Assembly (NCBI GenBank): GCA_910583525.1 | Contig: CAJTXL010000006.1 | Span: 1-64,000 of the forward strand | Length of the DNA stretch: 64,000 nt | Direction of reading: 5' to 3' | Source of the DNA: an uncultured Muribaculaceae bacterium | Lineage (GTDB): Bacteria; Bacteroidota; Bacteroidia; Bacteroidales; Muribaculaceae | In this document: one piece after another, positions 35,687-43,611 of the stretch | How the letters are laid out: each line of letters begins with the position of its first letter | Numbering within the stretch: position 1 is the first letter of the stretch | The notes under the pieces: model-generated | What the model was told of the DNA's origin: nothing | What the model saw: the letters and a program-made list of their open reading frames with translations, nothing else | The model's database searches: none | Program-made: the position numbers and the translations under genes

Positions 35687-36799
35687 TCAGCGCTGCCAGA
35701 ATTCTGTAAAACGCCGGGCGACAAGTTCCGAATCATTGTGCCGCATGACGAACTCCGGGGCCTGCCTGCTCATAGCCCGTATGCTCTCCGCATCATCGGC
35801 GAGTGCGAGCAAGCGTGTATAGGTTCCCTCGAGGTCGCAGGGGGCGGGATTGAAAATCGGACGCAGCTCGCCCTCGTCTATGAACTTGTAGAACTCTTCT
35901 TCTCCGCCTGAAATAGGCACCACTCCCATAGCCATGCCCAGCAGGGCCGTTGTGGCCGGGGTGTATGAATACAGCTGGTCGCATACGATGTCAGCGCTCG
36001 AAAGCACGTAGATAAAGCGGTCGTAGGGCATGTTCGGCGGTGTGAGCAGCTCTATCTTGTCGGGCAGCTCCGCTCTGAGGCGCACGAGCAGCTCCCACAA
36101 CTTGTCGGCACCTTTTTCTGCCGCACGGTTGCGGTGTACGGCATAAAGTATCTTTATCTTGGACTTGTCTGTGGGGTGCGGCTGTGGTGCAGGAAGGCTT
36201 CGACGCACTATAGGTATGCCACCGTAGGCGAGCGGCAGCGACGGATATTCGGCTTCGACAATACGATGGTATTCGTACAATGCCGACACGCATCCGTCGA
36301 TAGAGCCGTAAAAAGCTTCGTTGTAGTCGGCAAGATGCGGCCGACTCCATGCCTCAAACTGAGAGGCCTCGCTTTGTGCCCATGCTGTAGGCTTGCCGTT
36401 GAGCTGCCACTCCGAATACCCTACGGCCGGATGCCGGCCGGTGAGGTTGCGCACGGTTGCCACGTCGCTGCCGAGAGCCGTCAGATAGAGAGCGCCGTTG
36501 TCGCGCCTGAGCCTTTTAAGGAGTTTCTCAAGCCATATGGGGCGTAGGTCGGCGAAGCCGGGAGAAGCAAACTGAACAATGTCGTATCCTTTGAGACGCC
36601 CGGCAAGCACTGTCGACAGGCGTGCGTAGAGTATTGCCCCCGATGCAGGGTTGTCCTTTCTGCTAAGGTCGATGTCGCGTCGGGTGTGCATCCAACGTCC
36701 GCCGTTCGACGCGAGAGTGACATCGTGTCCGAGAGCCTTCAGCCCTTGAGAGAGGGCGTAATGGTAGTTGCTGGCGTCGCCTAAAAGTAGAATTTTCAT
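35687..36799 (-). CDS. Glycosyltransferase, GT-B fold (family 1-like)
   Basis: The 370-residue protein opens with M-K-I-L-L-L-G-D-A-S-N-Y and G-L-K-A-L-G-H-D-V-T, the usual first Rossmann strand and helix of GT-B enzymes, and has a second Rossmann half from about residue 220 (KIKILYAVHRN; MGVVPISGGEEEFYKFI near 305 as the donor-phosphate loop). No membrane segment. The start overlaps the stop of the GT2 gene by 4 bases. Donor and acceptor sugars are unknown. Confidence 0.82.
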   Translation of the reverse strand: MKILLLGDASNYHYALSQGLKALGHDVTLASNGGRWMHTRRDIDLSRKDNPASGAILYARLSTVLAGRLKGYDIVQFASPGFADLRPIWLEKLLKRLRRDNGALYLTALGSDVATVRNLTGRHPAVGYSEWQLNGKPTAWAQSEASQFEAWSRPHLADYNEAFYGSIDGCVSALYEYHRIVEAEYPSLPLAYGGIPIVRRSLPAPQPHPTDKSKIKILYAVHRNRAAEKGADKLWELLVRLRAELPDKIELLTPPNMPYDRFIYVLSSADIVCDQLYSYTPATTALLGMAMGVVPISGGEEEFYKFIDEGELRPIFNPAPCDLEGTYTRLLALADDAESIRAMSRQAPEFVMRHNDSELVARRFTEFWQR

Positions 36800-37614
36800 A
36801 GCTCCCGACGGTGTCTGATTGAATAAACGAAGCCCTCGGCGAGATAGATTAAGGCCTGAAAGAACGGAACTTTCGAGCGGTGTGCTTCGAGCGGAAGGCG
36901 GATTAGACCGCCGAATAAGCCTCTGTCAAAAAACATCACGGCACCTTTTGTGCGGATTACGCCCGGCTTTGTGGCGCTGTGGGTGCATGTGGTGTTGCCG
37001 CGGTGCGTCGATACGGCAATGTCGGCAAAACGGCCTTTGAGACCCTTTCTGACGGCATTTATGAAAAAGAAATTCTCTTCGCCGCAGCACAGATATGGCG
37101 CGCCTATGCCCGACAGCAGAGAAAAACGCAGTCTGTGAAGTTCTATGGCGCTGCGTCGCAACGCTATTTCGAAAGCTATCGGACTGTAGAAACGGAATGG
37201 AACGGCGAGGTCGTGCCCGTCGGCCGGATAGATATGCCGTTCAGGTTCGCCGCCCAATATAAGCGACCGTGTCGTTATCATATCGAGCGTCGGGTCGTCG
37301 TCGAACATGTCGATTATACTTTTCAACCCTTCGGAACTGTAGCTTATGTCGTCGTCAGAAACAAGTACATACGGCGCCGTGGCCATGTCGAGTGTGTGGT
37401 TGCGGTTCAGGCTTCCGCCTTTGTCGCCGAAAAAAAGCACTTCCGTGTCGCCACGGCCTGCAAGAGTCCGTGCTGTTTCCCACAGGTCGAGATTGTCAGG
37501 ATTTTGGCAGCAGATAAGATATTCAACACCGTCGAGCTGCGGCATGCACTTGGGGTCGATGCCGTGCAGGCGTTCGCCGTAGGTGCATATCAGTATTTGC
37601 AGTTTTAGAGCCAT
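36796..37614 (-). CDS. Glycosyltransferase family 2-like protein
   Basis: The 272-residue protein has the GT-A opening LQILICTYGERLHGI, a K-G-G-S-L-N-R-N-H segment near 84-92, and the metal-binding aspartates in Y-V-L-V-S-D-D-D (near 102-109). It is a soluble enzyme by sequence. It overlaps both neighbours (10 bases with the serine hydrolase, 4 bases with the GT-B gene), so the three are one operon, perhaps for decorating a surface glycan. Confidence 0.82.
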   Translation of the reverse strand: MALKLQILICTYGERLHGIDPKCMPQLDGVEYLICCQNPDNLDLWETARTLAGRGDTEVLFFGDKGGSLNRNHTLDMATAPYVLVSDDDISYSSEGLKSIIDMFDDDPTLDMITTRSLILGGEPERHIYPADGHDLAVPFRFYSPIAFEIALRRSAIELHRLRFSLLSGIGAPYLCCGEENFFFINAVRKGLKGRFADIAVSTHRGNTTCTHSATKPGVIRTKGAVMFFDRGLFGGLIRLPLEAHRSKVPFFQALIYLAEGFVYSIRHRREL

Positions 37615-38822
37615 TTGTGCGCGGCGAGGATGCTGTCGACTTTCATCGAGGTTTCGAGCCGGTTCCAGTCGGGTCGGTTGGCGAAAATCAGGTAAAACAC
37701 GTCAAGTTCGGGGTATATGGTCTCGAATATGCCGAAGCCTCCGTTCGATGTGCTGTGGAACACCTTTTTCGGAAGGTCAGGCGTGTCCTGCACATATAGT
37801 CCGAGTCCATAGCCGATGTTATCGTAGTTTGTCGATGTCAGGCATTGGTTTGCCGAGTCCAAAAGGGCCGGGGCTATCACTCGTCCCGAGTAGAGCGCCC
37901 TAATCCATTTCACGAAATCGCGCGGCGTGGTAAAGATGCCGTTGTCGGCCCTCGTGTTGAAAAACTCGGCTTCGCCATAGTCGAACTCATCCCATTTGCC
38001 GTCGTAGCTTCGAAACACGTCCTGACGCTTTTCTCCCGAAGCCGGAGCATAGCCATGTGCCATAGCCGTGTGCCGACGCAGATGGTCGAGATACGAAGTT
38101 TCCGTCAAGCCGGCCGGCGAAAACACCGTTGTTTCTATCCACTCCTCAAACTTACGGCCCGTAAGCTGTTCTATGATTTGTGGAATTAACAGATATGGAG
38201 CGTCGGCATATTCGTAGTGAGTGCCCGGCTCGAAGCGCAGCGAATCGACGGTGGTGAAAAAACGGGCAAGTTCGTCCTCGCGCCCGTATCGAAGAAAGTC
38301 GGGTGCCTGGGCAAAAACGCTGTTGTGCTGTTTGAGATATTCCTTCCATTGGTCGGCAGTACGTGGGCGTGCGTCAGGCAGCCCCGAAGTGTGCGAAAGC
38401 ACATGCCGTAGTGTTATCCGTTTGAAGAACGGCGCCTTGAACTCAGGGAAGAACTTCGCCAGATTGTCGTCGAGTGTCAGACGGCCCTCGTCGACGAGTT
38501 TCAGCAAGCCCATCGTGGTGAATGTCTTCGACGCCGAGGCTACATTGAGCACCGCGCTGTCAGACATCGGCAGAGCGTCGTTGCCTAACCGGGCCATTCC
38601 GAAACTGCGATTGTAGTATATGGAGTCACCTTTCATCACAATCACAACCGCGCCGGGAGCATTACGCTCTGAAAATATGCTGCCGAAAAGCGAGTCGAGA
38701 GGCACCGACAGCTCCGTTTCAGGGCCGGTCGGCCCTTTGCCGCGCGACTCTTTACATGCGCAGCATAGCAACAACAAGATTGCCAAAACAGGCAGAAGCC
38801 ATTTCAGTCCAAACTCTTTCAT
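37605..38822 (-). CDS. Serine hydrolase lipoprotein, class C beta-lactamase/AmpH-like fold
   Basis: The 405-residue protein has a lipoprotein signal (LLLLCCAC, Cys near residue 23) and a beta-lactamase-type fold: S-A-S-K motif with the nucleophile near Ser95 (NVASASKTFTTMG), a Y-A-D motif in HYEYADAPYL near 206 in place of Y-A/S-N, and a C-terminal STSNGGFG in place of the H/KTG motif. Family members are esterases or D,D-peptidases rather than resistance enzymes. Its start codon is only 8 bases from the -7 box of a dispersed promoter repeat. Confidence 0.85.
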   Translation of the reverse strand: MKEFGLKWLLPVLAILLLLCCACKESRGKGPTGPETELSVPLDSLFGSIFSERNAPGAVVIVMKGDSIYYNRSFGMARLGNDALPMSDSAVLNVASASKTFTTMGLLKLVDEGRLTLDDNLAKFFPEFKAPFFKRITLRHVLSHTSGLPDARPRTADQWKEYLKQHNSVFAQAPDFLRYGREDELARFFTTVDSLRFEPGTHYEYADAPYLLIPQIIEQLTGRKFEEWIETTVFSPAGLTETSYLDHLRRHTAMAHGYAPASGEKRQDVFRSYDGKWDEFDYGEAEFFNTRADNGIFTTPRDFVKWIRALYSGRVIAPALLDSANQCLTSTNYDNIGYGLGLYVQDTPDLPKKVFHSTSNGGFGIFETIYPELDVFYLIFANRPDWNRLETSMKVDSILAAHKWL

Positions 38823-38830
38823 ATCAACTG

Positions 38831-38866
38831 CAAATATACGAATAAGTCGAGCGCAAATGCAAATTT
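38831..38866 (-). promoter_or_regulatory. CGACTTATTCG promoter repeat, copy before the serine hydrolase
   Basis: On the minus strand this reads AAATTTGCATTTGCGCTCGA then CTTATTCGTATATTTG. TATATTTG (complement of 38831-38838) fits the -7 box and TTG (complement of 38860-38862) the -33 box with a 21-base spacer. The inner CTCGACTTATTCGTAT is shared with 47826-47841 and 47899-47914. The start codon is at 38822, so the message has almost no leader. Confidence 0.75.
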
Positions 38867-38911
38867 ATTTGCAATGTGCCGAACGAAAGTATCTAAGGTG
38901 AATTCGCAGTC

Positions 38912-39007
38912 TTAGTATGTCGCAACACCGCCACGTTTGTTGTGGACACTCTCGTAGATGCTGCGTACCAGCGACTTAGCGCCGTGTTGAACAAATTTTA
39001 GTGCCAC
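38912..39007 (-). CDS. Possible 31-residue ORF or gene remnant
   Basis: A GTG-initiated frame of 31 codons on the minus strand reads MALKFVQHGAKSLV, then RSIYESVHNKRGGVATY. Its composition looks protein-like, and it is in the same frame as the DUF3943 gene directly beyond that gene's TGA (39023-39025), so it could be a separated tail or an unrelated fragment. I recognise no family. Reported with low confidence. Confidence 0.2.
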   Translation of the reverse strand: MALKFVQHGAKSLVRSIYESVHNKRGGVATY

Positions 39008-39022
39008 TATAAATTTGTCCGG

Positions 39023-39880
39023 TCAGAACGTGCACGTCAGCGACAGCCCGAAAGTGCCGGGACCTATGGTGGGCACAAGTGTCGACGAGACAGAACTTTG
39101 CTTACTGCCGTCGGGTAGATGCCGGGCATCGTTGCCGCCGATATATCCCACGACTTCATTCACAGGGTCTATGAGGAACGCGACTATGTTGCCTAAAACG
39201 GGAGAACCCCATAGCCGGTAGCCGTGCGACGCTATATGGCGTTTGAGCTTATAGCACAGCTCGCCGAGAACACTTCCTACGATGGGCGTGATGAACAGGT
39301 CCTGTATCGACGGACGTTCCATGCAAGCCTCGATGCCGAACTCCCACCCTACGTTTGATATGATTGTGCAATAGAGCAGCGACTGGAAAAAGTTGAAGCC
39401 GCACGAACGCGCCGCCATGAAATATGCCGCTCCGGCGTAAGGGTGCAGTACAAAATTGAAAATCGGGTTGTCATGGTCCCATTCCGGCCCGCGTTTGAAC
39501 ACGTTGTTGTACCATCGTTTGTAGAACGGGTCCTTCTGCAGTGCGGCGCGGTTCCACGTCGTGGCATCTTCGGGCAGGCATTCGAGCACGGCAAGCGTAC
39601 CCGCGAAGGCCCCGGTCAGTACGGCGGTGTTCACCCAAAGCCTTTTCCAATTGTACGACCGCGTTTTCAAAGAATAGTCAAGTTCGTATATCGAGATGTG
39701 CGCGCCTTTCGACATCAACGGTCTGAGCACATCCACGCATGCGAGGATGACGCTGTCGGGCGGTGTCGGCGTGTCGACGGTTTCTATTACTGCGGTGCTG
39801 CTGAAGAACTCGGCCTGGCTTAAAGTCTTTGCCGGAAAGGCAATTGCTGCCAATAGTATTATAGAATATAATGTGCGCAT
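39023..39880 (-). CDS. DUF3943-like envelope protein
   Basis: The 285-residue protein has a signal peptide (1-21) and a region (about 110-250) matching what I recall of DUF3943: W-D-H-D-N-P-I-F-N-F-V-L-H-P-Y-A-G-A-A-Y near 128-147, the R-S-C-G-F-N-F-F-Q-S segment, and N-V-G-W-E-F-G-I-E-A further on. Hydrophobic stretches are amphipathic, so an outer-membrane location is possible. The function of the family is not known. It is a single gene, divergent from the amidase cassette. Confidence 0.75.
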   Translation of the reverse strand: MRTLYSIILLAAIAFPAKTLSQAEFFSSTAVIETVDTPTPPDSVILACVDVLRPLMSKGAHISIYELDYSLKTRSYNWKRLWVNTAVLTGAFAGTLAVLECLPEDATTWNRAALQKDPFYKRWYNNVFKRGPEWDHDNPIFNFVLHPYAGAAYFMAARSCGFNFFQSLLYCTIISNVGWEFGIEACMERPSIQDLFITPIVGSVLGELCYKLKRHIASHGYRLWGSPVLGNIVAFLIDPVNEVVGYIGGNDARHLPDGSKQSSVSSTLVPTIGPGTFGLSLTCTF

Positions 39881-39956
39881 GATGAATCATAGTTGAAAGT
39901 GTATAATTACAACAAATATCCGCGCCATATTTCCCGTCGTTAGGGGTTTTTAAGGA

Positions 39957-39984
39957 TTGCCCGGAATGCGTGTGGCTAATTTTG
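39957..39984 (+). promoter_or_regulatory. Promoter of the amidase cassette
   Basis: TTG at 39957-39959, 17-base spacer, TAATTTTG at 39977-39984, 15 bases before the ATG at 40000. The spacer is slightly short. Confidence 0.6.
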
Positions 39985-39999
39985 CGAGAAAAAAAGCTT

Positions 40000-40584
40000 A
40001 TGCGACCAACAGTAATTATCGACAACGGCCACGGATGCGATACCCCCGGAAAATGTTCGCCAGACCGTAAACACCGCGAATGGCAGTGGGCTCGCCGCTG
40101 CGCCCGGGCCATCGCCCGGAAACTTGAACGGAACGGCATTGCACCCCACATCCTCGTGCCCGAAAATCGCGATGTGCCCTTGCGGCAGCGCTGCGACAGG
40201 GCAAACCGCTTGGCGCTCGCATCGCCCGGTGCAGTCTTGCTCTCAATCCACAACAACGCCGCCGGCTCCGACGGCCGGTGGCATAGCGCATCGGGGTGGA
40301 GTGCTTTTGTCTCACATAACGCATCTGCGGCCTCTTGTCGCCTTGCCGCTATGCTGACAGAAGAGGCCGCATTACGGAAACTGCTCGGCAACAGATGCAC
40401 TCCGCCCGAAGGATTTTGGCGTGCCGACCTTGCCATATGCCGCAATACCGTATGCCCTGCGGTGCTGACAGAGAATATGTTCCAGGACTGCCCCGAAGAT
40501 GTCGAATTTTTGTCCACACAAGATGGCATTGATGCGATTGTAGACCTGCATGTCGACGCCATCTTGAAATATTTCAAAATATGA
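40000..40584 (+). CDS. N-acetylmuramoyl-L-alanine amidase (Amidase_3 type)
   Basis: Zinc amidase that cuts the lactoyl-peptide bond of peptidoglycan. The 194-residue protein has the zinc residues H11 (D-N-G-H-G), E27 (H-R-E-W) and H84 (L-S-I-H-N-N-A) and the catalytic glutamate in V-L-T-E-N-M near 149. It has no signal peptide and no cell-wall binding domain, which suits a phage-type endolysin rather than a cell-division AmiC. ATG 40000 is used because it follows the promoter and gives the family N-terminus. The next gene overlaps by 4 bases. Confidence 0.88.
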   Translation: MRPTVIIDNGHGCDTPGKCSPDRKHREWQWARRCARAIARKLERNGIAPHILVPENRDVPLRQRCDRANRLALASPGAVLLSIHNNAAGSDGRWHSASGWSAFVSHNASAASCRLAAMLTEEAALRKLLGNRCTPPEGFWRADLAICRNTVCPAVLTENMFQDCPEDVEFLSTQDGIDAIVDLHVDAILKYFKI

Positions 40585-41036
40585 AGAACCCTTTCCTGAC
40601 CTATGCCATCGTTGCCGCGGCGGCTTTTGCGCTTGGCCACCTCAGCAATCCCGAAAAAGTTACGCCGGGCGATGTGAAAGTCTTCACACGCATCGACACC
40701 GTGAAAGTCGTGCAGCCCGAAATCGTGGTCTTGCGCCCCCTTCGCCAGGCCATAGAGCGCCTGCCCCTTGCCGCCGACACTGCCGATACAGTCGAGGTAA
40801 AAGTGCCTGTGACGCAGGCCGTATACGAAACTCCCGATTTCAAGGCATATGTAAGCGGCTATCGGCCGGTGCTCGACAGTATCTTTGTCTACGGACGCCG
40901 CACCGAAATTGTCAGACCGCAACTTCCGCGCGCCAAGCGTTTTTCGGTCGGTATTCAGGCCGGATACGGGTTTACTCCTCGCGGTTTTCAGCCTTATGTC
41001 GGCATAGGCCTATCTGTCAGGCTTATAGAGTGGTGA
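40581..41036 (+). CDS. Small membrane-anchored protein, DUF6808-like
   Basis: The 151-residue protein has an N-terminal hydrophobic anchor (residues 5-20), a strongly polar beta-rich middle with repeated V-K-V and V-T motifs, and a C-terminal module FSVGIQAGYGFTPRGFQPYVGIGLS that looks like a short glycine-rich beta hairpin region. I recall such proteins next to amidases in Bacteroidales prophages (DUF6808), where a lysis or spanin-like role has been guessed; both name and role are uncertain. Coupled to the amidase by ATGA overlap. Confidence 0.6.
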   Translation: MKNPFLTYAIVAAAAFALGHLSNPEKVTPGDVKVFTRIDTVKVVQPEIVVLRPLRQAIERLPLAADTADTVEVKVPVTQAVYETPDFKAYVSGYRPVLDSIFVYGRRTEIVRPQLPRAKRFSVGIQAGYGFTPRGFQPYVGIGLSVRLIEW

Positions 41037-41071
41037 TTTTGATTTTATTCAAAAATAATTTGCAAATTGTA

Positions 41072-41102
41072 TTGACAAGCGCAAAATAATATTGTAATTT
41101 TG
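41072..41102 (+). promoter_or_regulatory. Promoter of the two small genes downstream of the amidase
   Basis: TTG at 41072-41074, 20-base spacer, TAATTTTG at 41095-41102, 35 bases before the ATG at 41138. The TTGACA context also resembles a sigma-70 -35 box. Confidence 0.75.
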
Positions 41103-41137
41103 CAACAAATCAAAAAAACGCCGAAGAAAGAAGAAAT

Positions 41138-41557
41138 ATGAAGAGAGATTTAATCAAGGCACGCGACGATGAATTCCGACGCCGTTGCGTGGAGATTTTC
41201 AAGTCAGACTATAACTCGGGCGCCATTCGTCCGCTCGACAGCGTGCTCGAAAGAGCCATGGCATGTCAGCCTCACTGCCACTATCTGTCGTACGATACCG
41301 CTTCGCGCCGTCTCCACGAAATCGAGCGCTATGGCCTCGAAGCTATCGTCCGTGAGCGCATTGCACGGCAGATGTGGACGGAACTTGCCGCCCAGGTCGC
41401 CGACGTGATGGCCCTGCATCCGCGCAAAAGCTTCAACATGGCGCTGTCGTTCGTGCTGAATTTCTGCCGACCGTCGCGCTTCTTCATCAGCGTCGATACC
41501 GCCCGACGCATAATAGCGCCCAATATCACATATAATATAAGCCTCGGACGAGGATGA
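41138..41557 (+). CDS. Uncharacterised small protein
   Basis: The 139-residue protein is basic, helical by composition, with no signal or membrane segment. A YDTASRRLHEIERYG segment (about 53-67) and a C-terminal FCRPSRFFISVDTARRIIAP (about 109-128) are the most structured-looking parts; the latter resembles C-terminal RF(Y/F)IS motifs I recall from small proteins of Bacteroidales phages. No function can be assigned. Followed after 22 bases by another small gene. Confidence 0.6.
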   Translation: MKRDLIKARDDEFRRRCVEIFKSDYNSGAIRPLDSVLERAMACQPHCHYLSYDTASRRLHEIERYGLEAIVRERIARQMWTELAAQVADVMALHPRKSFNMALSFVLNFCRPSRFFISVDTARRIIAPNITYNISLGRG

Positions 41558-41579
41558 TAACAATTACAGAAATAATACC

Positions 41580-42014
41580 ATGACTACAGTTGCACTCTCA
41601 ATAGAACGCGTCCTTGAAAGCGTCTATGCCTTCTGCGCACTCGACTACTTCACCTCAAAAGAACCGCGCCCCGAAATACTCGGTCGAGAGCAGGCATCTG
41701 CCTTGCGGCGCTTGATAAGCCGCGCGGCATGTGAGCTCATCTATCGCCTTATGCCTGTGGCGGTCGGCACGAATCTCGATATAGACTCCGACGACGACAT
41801 CATAAGCATAGACCTCGACATCGACTCCTCAGACGCCCCGGCCTTGCGCCGCACTCTCGAAGAAGCTCTCGCCTCCTCGGTCATGGCAGTGGCATGGACC
41901 GGATGCAATGCCGCCACAAGCGACTGCTATCATAAGGCCTACGAGCGTACTCTCGCCGCGCTTATGGGCACAATCCGTTGCCCCGGGAAGCCGGGGCGCA
42001 TCGAAGCGGCCTGA
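41580..42014 (+). CDS. Uncharacterised small acidic protein
   Basis: The 144-residue protein is mostly helical with an acidic central stretch of I-D-x-D and D-S-D-D-D repeats (about residues 63-82). No signal peptide. It shares a promoter with the gene before it. I do not recognise it; structural roles in a phage head or tail are only a guess from the neighbouring amidase. Confidence 0.6.
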   Translation: MTTVALSIERVLESVYAFCALDYFTSKEPRPEILGREQASALRRLISRAACELIYRLMPVAVGTNLDIDSDDDIISIDLDIDSSDAPALRRTLEEALASSVMAVAWTGCNAATSDCYHKAYERTLAALMGTIRCPGKPGRIEAA

Positions 42015-42035
42015 CGTTAAAAATGTTAAAACGGT

Positions 42036-42065
42036 TTGCCGGGCGGCCAAAGATGTCTACCTTTG
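42036..42065 (+). promoter_or_regulatory. Promoter of metK
   Basis: TTG at 42036-42038, 19-base spacer, TACCTTTG at 42058-42065. This starts a leader of about 230 bases that holds a hairpin (42082-42097) and a SAM-II-like element (42103-42150). Confidence 0.8.
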
Positions 42066-42102
42066 CACCGAAAACGGATGGTACTGCCCTGGCAGTATTC
42101 CG

Positions 42103-42150
42103 CGGTGGACAGATTTGGCTGCTTGCAACCACTCGAAAAAATGCTAAAAT
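42103..42150 (+). ncRNA. SAM-II-like riboswitch in the metK leader
   Basis: The element has the compact H-type pseudoknot layout of SAM-II. Stem P1 is GGTGG (42104-42108) with CCACT (42129-42133). Its loop holds GATTTGGC...TTGCA, close to the conserved SAM-II loop. The 3' segment GCTAAA (42143-42148) pairs with TTTGGC (42114-42119) over six positions (one G-U), giving the pseudoknot. SAM binding would be expected to lower metK expression when SAM is plentiful. The match is from memory of the motif and pairing by eye; a covariance-model search was not possible. Confidence 0.78.
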
Positions 42151-42165
42151 CGCTTTAGGGCATAT

Positions 42166-42192
42166 ATGCCGGCATGCCGCCTCGCGCGGTGA
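42166..42192 (+). CDS. Possible 8-codon leader ORF after the riboswitch
   Basis: An ATG at 42166 opens an 8-residue frame (MPACRLAR) ending in TGA at 42190-42192. TTTAGGG at 42154-42160 could serve as ribosome-binding site, 5 bases before the ATG. SAM-II elements normally sit right against the ribosome-binding site of the gene they control, whereas metK starts 154 bases further. Whether this ORF is translated is unknown. Confidence 0.25.
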   Translation: MPACRLAR

Positions 42193-42303
42193 GGCTTCAT
42201 AGCCCACGACGTTTTTTAGATACTCTTTCGCGGCAGCGGCCTTGTCTTTCACGACGGCTTCTCCGCTTTTTTAATTCTAAAAAACTAACGTATAGATATT
42301 GTT

Positions 42304-43596
42304 ATGAAACATCTGTTTACATCCGAATCCGTATCCGAGGGACATCCCGACAAAGTCGCCGACCAGATTTCCGACGCCATCCTCGATGAATTCCTTGCGC
42401 GCGACCCACAGTCGAAAGTCGCATGTGAGACGCTCGTCACTACAGGCCAGGTCGTTGTCGCAGGCGAAATCAAGAGCGATGCCTACATCGACATGCAGGA
42501 AACGGCACGCCGCGTAATCAACGAAATCGGCTACGACCGCTCCGAACTGCGCTTCGACGGTAACTCGTGCGGCGTACTCCTTGCCGTGCACGAGCAGAGC
42601 GCCGACATAAACCGTGGCGTCGAGCGCGCCGAACTCGAAAACCAGGGCGCCGGCGACCAGGGCATGATGTTCGGCTATGCCACAAACGAAACTCCGCTCT
42701 ACATACCCCTGTCGCTCGCTTTGAGCCATGCCCTGCTTATGACTTTGGCCGACATACGCCGCGAAGGCGTCGACATGACATATCTCCGCCCCGACGCAAA
42801 AAGCCAGGTGACCGTTGAGTACGACGAAGTCGGACATCCCTCGCGCATCGACACCATTGTCGTGTCTACCCAGCACGACGAGTTCATCGACGCCGCTGCC
42901 GAAGGCATATCTCAGGCAGAAGCCGACACGCGCATGCTCGACATCATCCGCCGCGACGTGCAGAACATCCTCATACCGCGCACACGCGAAAAACTTCCGG
43001 CCGACATAGCCCCCATGCTTGACGGCTCATACACACTACACGTAAACCCCACCGGCAAGTTCGTAATCGGCGGCCCCCACGGCGACACCGGCCTCACAGG
43101 CCGTAAAATCATTGTCGACACCTACGGCGGCCACGGCGCGCACGGTGGCGGCGCGTTCTCAGGCAAAGACCCCTCGAAGGTCGACCGCTCCGCAGCATAT
43201 GCCGCCCGACACATCGCCAAAAACCTTGTCGCCGCAGGCATTGCCGACCGCGTGCTCGTGCAGGTGGCCTATGCCATAGGCGTGGCTAAACCCGTAAGCA
43301 TAAACGTCGACACCTACGGCACCGCCCACGTGGCATTGTCCGACGCACAAATCGCCGAACGCCTCGACGCCATCTTCGATATGCGCCCCTACGCCATCGA
43401 ACAGCGCCTCAAGCTACGCAACCCCATCTACCGCGAAACCGCATCGTACGGCCATGTCGGACGCATTCCGCGCACCGTCACCAAAACATTCGCCTCGCAC
43501 TACGAAGCCCCCTTCACTCGCGAAGTCGAGCTTTTCACCTGGGAAAAACTCGATGCCGTCGACGATGTCCGCAAAGCCTTCGCAGATGTCCTTTGA
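42304..43596 (+). CDS. metK: S-adenosylmethionine synthase
   Basis: Makes SAM from methionine and ATP. The 430-residue protein has the family hallmarks SEGHPDKVADQISDAILD (residues 8-25), GAGDQGMMFGYATNE near 116-130, and the glycine-rich GAHGGGAFSGKDPSKVDRS with catalytic lysine near 280-298. It is longer than the E. coli enzyme (384), as in other Bacteroidetes. A SAM-II-like leader precedes it, consistent with product feedback. A MATE exporter follows after 15 bases. Confidence 0.97.
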   Translation: MKHLFTSESVSEGHPDKVADQISDAILDEFLARDPQSKVACETLVTTGQVVVAGEIKSDAYIDMQETARRVINEIGYDRSELRFDGNSCGVLLAVHEQSADINRGVERAELENQGAGDQGMMFGYATNETPLYIPLSLALSHALLMTLADIRREGVDMTYLRPDAKSQVTVEYDEVGHPSRIDTIVVSTQHDEFIDAAAEGISQAEADTRMLDIIRRDVQNILIPRTREKLPADIAPMLDGSYTLHVNPTGKFVIGGPHGDTGLTGRKIIVDTYGGHGAHGGGAFSGKDPSKVDRSAAYAARHIAKNLVAAGIADRVLVQVAYAIGVAKPVSINVDTYGTAHVALSDAQIAERLDAIFDMRPYAIEQRLKLRNPIYRETASYGHVGRIPRTVTKTFASHYEAPFTREVELFTWEKLDAVDDVRKAFADVL

Positions 43597-43611
43597 CCTC
43601 TGACCCGGCTG

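Noticed and set aside
37605..38822. Serine hydrolase as an antibiotic-resistance beta-lactamase
   Set aside because: Has YAD and SNGG in place of the usual Y-A/S-N and KTG motifs; fits esterase/peptidase-like members of the fold.
39678..40922. 414-codon minus-strand frame across the amidase
   Set aside because: Overlaps two genes with clear motifs and the intergenic promoter; composition is shadow-like.
40000..42014. Complete prophage
   Set aside because: No integrase, terminase, portal, capsid or tail genes; only a small lysis-like cassette.
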